The position numbers and the translations under genes are program-made. From assembly GCA_030614945.1 (NCBI GenBank), contig JAUXAH010000130.1:1-5772 (forward strand): 5,772 nucleotides of DNA. Direction: 5' to 3'. The notes under the pieces are model-generated. The model saw only the letters and a program-made list of their open reading frames with translations, ran no database searches and was not told the DNA's origin. Below are positions 5,101 to 5,772 of the stretch, piece by piece (position 1 is the first letter of the stretch; each line of letters starts with the position of its first letter). This DNA comes from Phycisphaerae bacterium (GTDB lineage: Bacteria > Planctomycetota > Phycisphaerae > Sedimentisphaerales > SG8-4).

Positions 5101-5772
5101 AGCTGGACTGGTACGATTTCTGCTCCAGCGGCATGGCAATTAGTAGAGACATGGACGGGCACCGTTCAAGCGCCAGCAGCGTGGTCAGTTATCGAAACTT
5201 GGACAGGCACTATCGAAGCTCCCGCTGTATGGTCAATGGTTGAATCATGGGCTGGAACTCTTCAAGCTCCGGCGAAATGGAATTTAATAGAGACATGGAC
5301 TGGCACTGTTAATGCCCCAGCAGTTTGGTCGGTAGTAGAAACTTGGACAGGAGCTGTCAATGCACCAGCTCAATGGAACTTGATTGAATCATGGACAGGA
5401 ACGGTCGAGGCCCCGGCTTATTGGAAAGTCATCGAAACTTGGACTGGCACCGTCAACGCTCCTGCTCAGTGGAACTTGATCGAGACCTGGACGAAGACTG
5501 TTTCGGCGCCTGCTGAATGGAAAGTCATCGAAACTTGGACTGGCACTGTTCAAGTCCCCGACACCACGCCCCCCCCCGTGCCCTCTCTGATCTCGCCAGC
5601 GGACGGCACCACAACCGCCGATAACACGTCCACCTTCGACTGGTCGGACGTGAGCGATCCATCGGGAGTTACCTACACCTTCGAAATCATCGGGGTGCTC
5701 ACGAAGTCTGGCTTGGCTAGTTCGACCTACACGCTTGCGGATGACGAGGCGCTAAGTGACGGTGGCTACTAC
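2008..5772 (+). CDS. Giant modular secreted surface protein with Trp-rich tandem repeats (3' end beyond window)
   Basis: One uninterrupted frame gives 1255 codons with no stop before the right edge. GTG 2008 directly follows the endonuclease stop and has a strong GGTGATC site; the later in-frame ATG 2062 would lose the basic start of the signal peptide. Visible order by residue: signal peptide 1-41; beta-rich N-terminal domain about 42-299 of no family I recognise; DNRLRE-like beta-sandwich about 300-470; Ig/FN3-like module about 475-571; beta-sandwich-like segment about 572-767; a second such segment about 772-876; Ig/FN3-like module about 877-972; 13 Trp repeats about 979-1186; proline linker; start of a third Ig/FN3-like module. 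I count 17 N-x-S/T sequons, none in the Trp array. The protein is acidic and has few Cys. An adhesin, matrix or S-layer-associated role is inferred. No anchor or enzymatic motif is visible, although the C-terminus is not in view. GC varies sharply along the gene. Confidence 0.92.
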   Translation, partial: MVESAKSPSPTRRIFGLLMAFLLIASILPLLSFSNQLTVSAQEDYPILIERGPNFQRWDLGDGKFAWESAPQWIFNGSEWVPNIYENRYATDGYYQIQNGLIGARIFDYYTEFYTPDMSEVRVYDERWEVEKWKTAGPGGWDVIGAQSGTPTYSVFEGGNNITIIKTFTSWAGTLEIKYIFREGSAMKHEVVWTSAIEKSTTFRVLQKWAGIVGGRVKHIEGENEIMAATTIDSPFFEFRDENGKITVLELQYSMYYDENGSKLTEHNLKPVEVDTHADGMKADFIFENWTLTQNESLTIDPDTATLDDPTEDGDASYIGKMPDDDDIQMTVYMADTRGYVEWNISSIPGGAAITNTVFKYHGKSHGADGDCHIHEMLGVRPSTSTGEEIYTEAGEGTIYADPDGFPVVGTGQEQDLGTNADSDLQSQLSLDWFAIGIQCDSSGIDSTTYIYSEEYATADPKPTLYVEYTAPAAAPGKPVLVSPENNHSTSDNTPTFTWTVGSGAASHRLVIDNDPAFADGENIYDNTNLGGGATTCTIENQLPPYNYWWKVCAINSYGDNWSENTWTFTSPTCTYVTTYDNVKGTVENFDNQKQMNNGYSMLHEGYMGTPITENRAVDEQDLSDGTNDLLADAQSDDQTGPSPSEVTLEDGWYTVDKDITMHFDSIDTSGISGNITAAMLWVQYSVEDGYGGTNPVEWATDETNFNPTDITPTDADPDDTIKSYNLYSVGVDTISELEALDIRFISNDGAGADAVSFDYVWVEVSWEPPAYQMEIYENVENVPSGENYYLEMEYKLDNANDNFRVQVWNGSTWENRGDNLNSVSWTFWSYQLLDSELTGDGDDVQVKFVDVDNESSPANAILKDYLRVRSTPLVGAPGKPVLVSPENNYSTSDNTPTFVWENGSNATSHRLVIDNSQNFDDGENIYDNTNAWDNSGTAIENELPVDNYWWKVAAIANSTENWSENTWKFEITEVVYEWNLIETWTGAVKAPALWQLIETWTGTINAPAVWNLVETWSGTVQAPAQWNMIESWTGTISAPAAWQLVETWTGTVQAPAAWSVIETWTGTIEAPAVWSMVESWAGTLQAPAKWNLIETWTGTVNAPAVWSVVETWTGAVNAPAQWNLIESWTGTVEAPAYWKVIETWTGTVNAPAQWNLIETWTKTVSAPAEWKVIETWTGTVQVPDTTPPPVPSLISPADGTTTADNTSTFDWSDVSDPSGVTYTFEIIGVLTKSGLASSTYTLADDEALSDGGYY
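2131..2904 (+). other. Unclassified beta-rich N-terminal domain of the giant protein
   Basis: Residues 42-299 are rich in aromatic residues (several Trp and many Tyr and Phe) and in alternating hydrophobic strands, with motifs such as YYQIQNGLIGARIFDYYTEFY. The segment has sequons (NGS, NIT, NWT, NES) and no Cys. It is GC-rich towards its end (68% in 2881-2940). I cannot name the fold; a large beta-sandwich is the simplest reading. Confidence 0.5.
2905..3417 (+). other. DNRLRE-like beta-sandwich module of lower GC
   Basis: Residues 300-470 follow the usual layout of DNRLRE-type modules: a strand around YVEWNISSIPGGAAITNTVFKYHG, matching the family pattern of a hydrophobic strand, S-x-I-P-x-G-A and another strand, and a closing segment IYSEEYATADPKPTLYVEYT, matching the common S-x-E-x-x-x-x-x-x-P-x-L-x-V-x-Y ending. 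Such modules occur in secreted proteins, some of them carbohydrate-associated. The assignment is by motif memory only. Hand-counted GC for 2941-3360 is about 45%, against 65-68% in the adjoining rows. Confidence 0.55.
3430..3720 (+). repeat. Ig/FN3-like module, copy 1
   Basis: Residues 475-571 run from APGKPVLVSPENN through SDNTPTFTW, SHRLVIDN, GENIYDNTN, YWWKVCAINS and NWSENTWTF. The pattern P-x-L-x-S-P, D-N-T-P-T-F-x-W and Y-x-W-x-V is typical of FN3/Ig-like spacer domains in secreted proteins. A second copy lies at 4636-4923. The first 69 bases of the shared part (3436-3504 against 4642-4710) agree at 58 positions. Confidence 0.8.
3721..4308 (+). other. Beta-sandwich-like segment between the two Ig/FN3-like modules, part 1
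   Basis: Residues 572-767 include an Asp/Glu-rich stretch (EQDLSDGTNDLLADAQSDD), strands such as ITAAMLWVQYSVEDGY, and an end SFDYVWVEVSW, a closing strand common in lectin-like or jelly-roll domains of surface proteins. The Asp richness could reflect calcium binding. I recognise no specific family. Confidence 0.4.
4321..4635 (+). other. Beta-sandwich-like segment, part 2
   Basis: Residues 772-876 hold the strands YYLEMEYKL, FRVQVWNGSTW, WTFWSYQLL, DDVQVKFVDVDN and DYLRVRS, arranged as a compact beta-sandwich of about 100 residues. It has two sequons (NGS, NES). Carbohydrate-binding-like modules have this general layout, but no binding site can be identified from sequence. Confidence 0.4.
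4636..4923 (+). repeat. Ig/FN3-like module, copy 2
   Basis: Residues 877-972 repeat copy 1 with conserved landmarks: APGKPVLVSPENN, SDNTPTFVW, SHRLVIDN, GENIYDNTN, YWWKV and NWSENTW. The shared parts are offset by 1206 bases (402 residues). The two Cys of copy 1 (TTCTIE, KVCAI) are Ala here (GTAIE, KVAAI), so a possible intradomain disulfide in copy 1 is absent in copy 2. The Trp repeat array follows after six residues. Confidence 0.8.
4942..5565 (+). repeat. Thirteen tandem 48-base (16-residue) Trp-rich repeats
   Basis: Units start with TGG every 48 bases from 4942 to 5518, with no indels. The consensus is W-x-[LVM]-[IV]-E-[TS]-W-[TSA]-[GK]-[TA]-[VIL]-x-A-P-A-x, for example WNLIETWTGTVNAPAV. 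Trp is at positions 1 and 7 in every unit, giving 26 Trp in 208 residues. Position 5 is always Glu and position 14 always Pro. Positions 2, 12 and 16 vary most. Arg and Cys are absent. Unit 12 has Lys instead of Gly (WTKTV), and unit 13 ends VPDT and leads into the proline linker. Synonymous positions differ widely between units, so the array is old or held at the protein level, apart from short recent copies. The strand-turn-strand pattern suggests stacked beta-hairpins or a beta-solenoid-like stalk. I know of no named family. Confidence 0.95.
5566..5772 (+). repeat. Proline linker and start of a third Ig/FN3-like module (cut by window edge)
   Basis: After the linker TPPPVP the sequence SLISPADGTTTADNTSTFDW matches the opening of the two earlier modules (S-P, then D-N-T-x-T-F-x-W). 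It continues as SDPSGVTYTFEI and ends in DGGYY at the window edge. It is more divergent from copies 1 and 2 than they are from each other. The Pro codons include a run of nine C at 5569-5577. Confidence 0.7.

Noticed and set aside
4942..5565. CRISPR-like or noncoding satellite array
   Set aside because: Units are contiguous with no spacers, the 48-base period keeps the reading frame, and variation is largely synonymous or conservative, so it is a protein repeat.

Overview
The window looks like part of a cell-surface protein operon, most likely from an uncultured archaeon. The evidence for an archaeon is indirect. There is a GGTGATC ribosome-binding site of the kind that pairs with archaeal 16S rRNA 3' ends, frequent GTG starts, ATA and AGG/AGA codons, abundant N-x-S/T sequons on exported proteins, and archaeal-style modular beta-sandwich surface architecture. 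A bacterial source is not excluded. No ribosomal, tRNA or metabolic marker is present to settle taxonomy.

All three genes lie on the + strand and are tightly packed. From 2 to 1231 is the 3' part of a gene for an extracytoplasmic beta-rich protein ending in two membrane helices; its start is off the left edge. After 11 bases, 1243-2007 encodes a 254-residue, AT-richer, homing-endonuclease-like protein: a Cys-rich N-terminus, about five NUMOD3-type DNA-binding repeats, and a PD-(D/E)XK-like core. Directly after its stop, with no spacer, GTG 2008 begins a very large secreted protein that stays open to the right edge (1255 codons visible). It has a signal peptide, a beta-rich N-terminal domain, a DNRLRE-like beta-sandwich, an Ig/FN3-like module, two further beta-sandwich-like segments, a second copy of the Ig/FN3-like module, 13 tandem 16-residue Trp-rich repeats, a proline linker encoded by a 9-C run, and the start of a third Ig/FN3-like module.

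The two surface proteins plausibly function together at the cell envelope, one membrane-anchored and one a long modular exoprotein. The endonuclease gene looks like a mobile insertion between them: its composition differs, and the last codons of the upstream gene (Leu-Gly-Val-Ile-stop) recur at its own end, where they supply the ribosome-binding site for the giant gene. The most unusual elements are the Trp repeat array, the insertion junction, an internal low-GC domain in the giant gene, and a poly-C tract at which slippage in either direction would truncate the protein. There is no gene-free stretch over 300 bases, and no RNA gene, CRISPR array, IS element, terminator or promoter was found.
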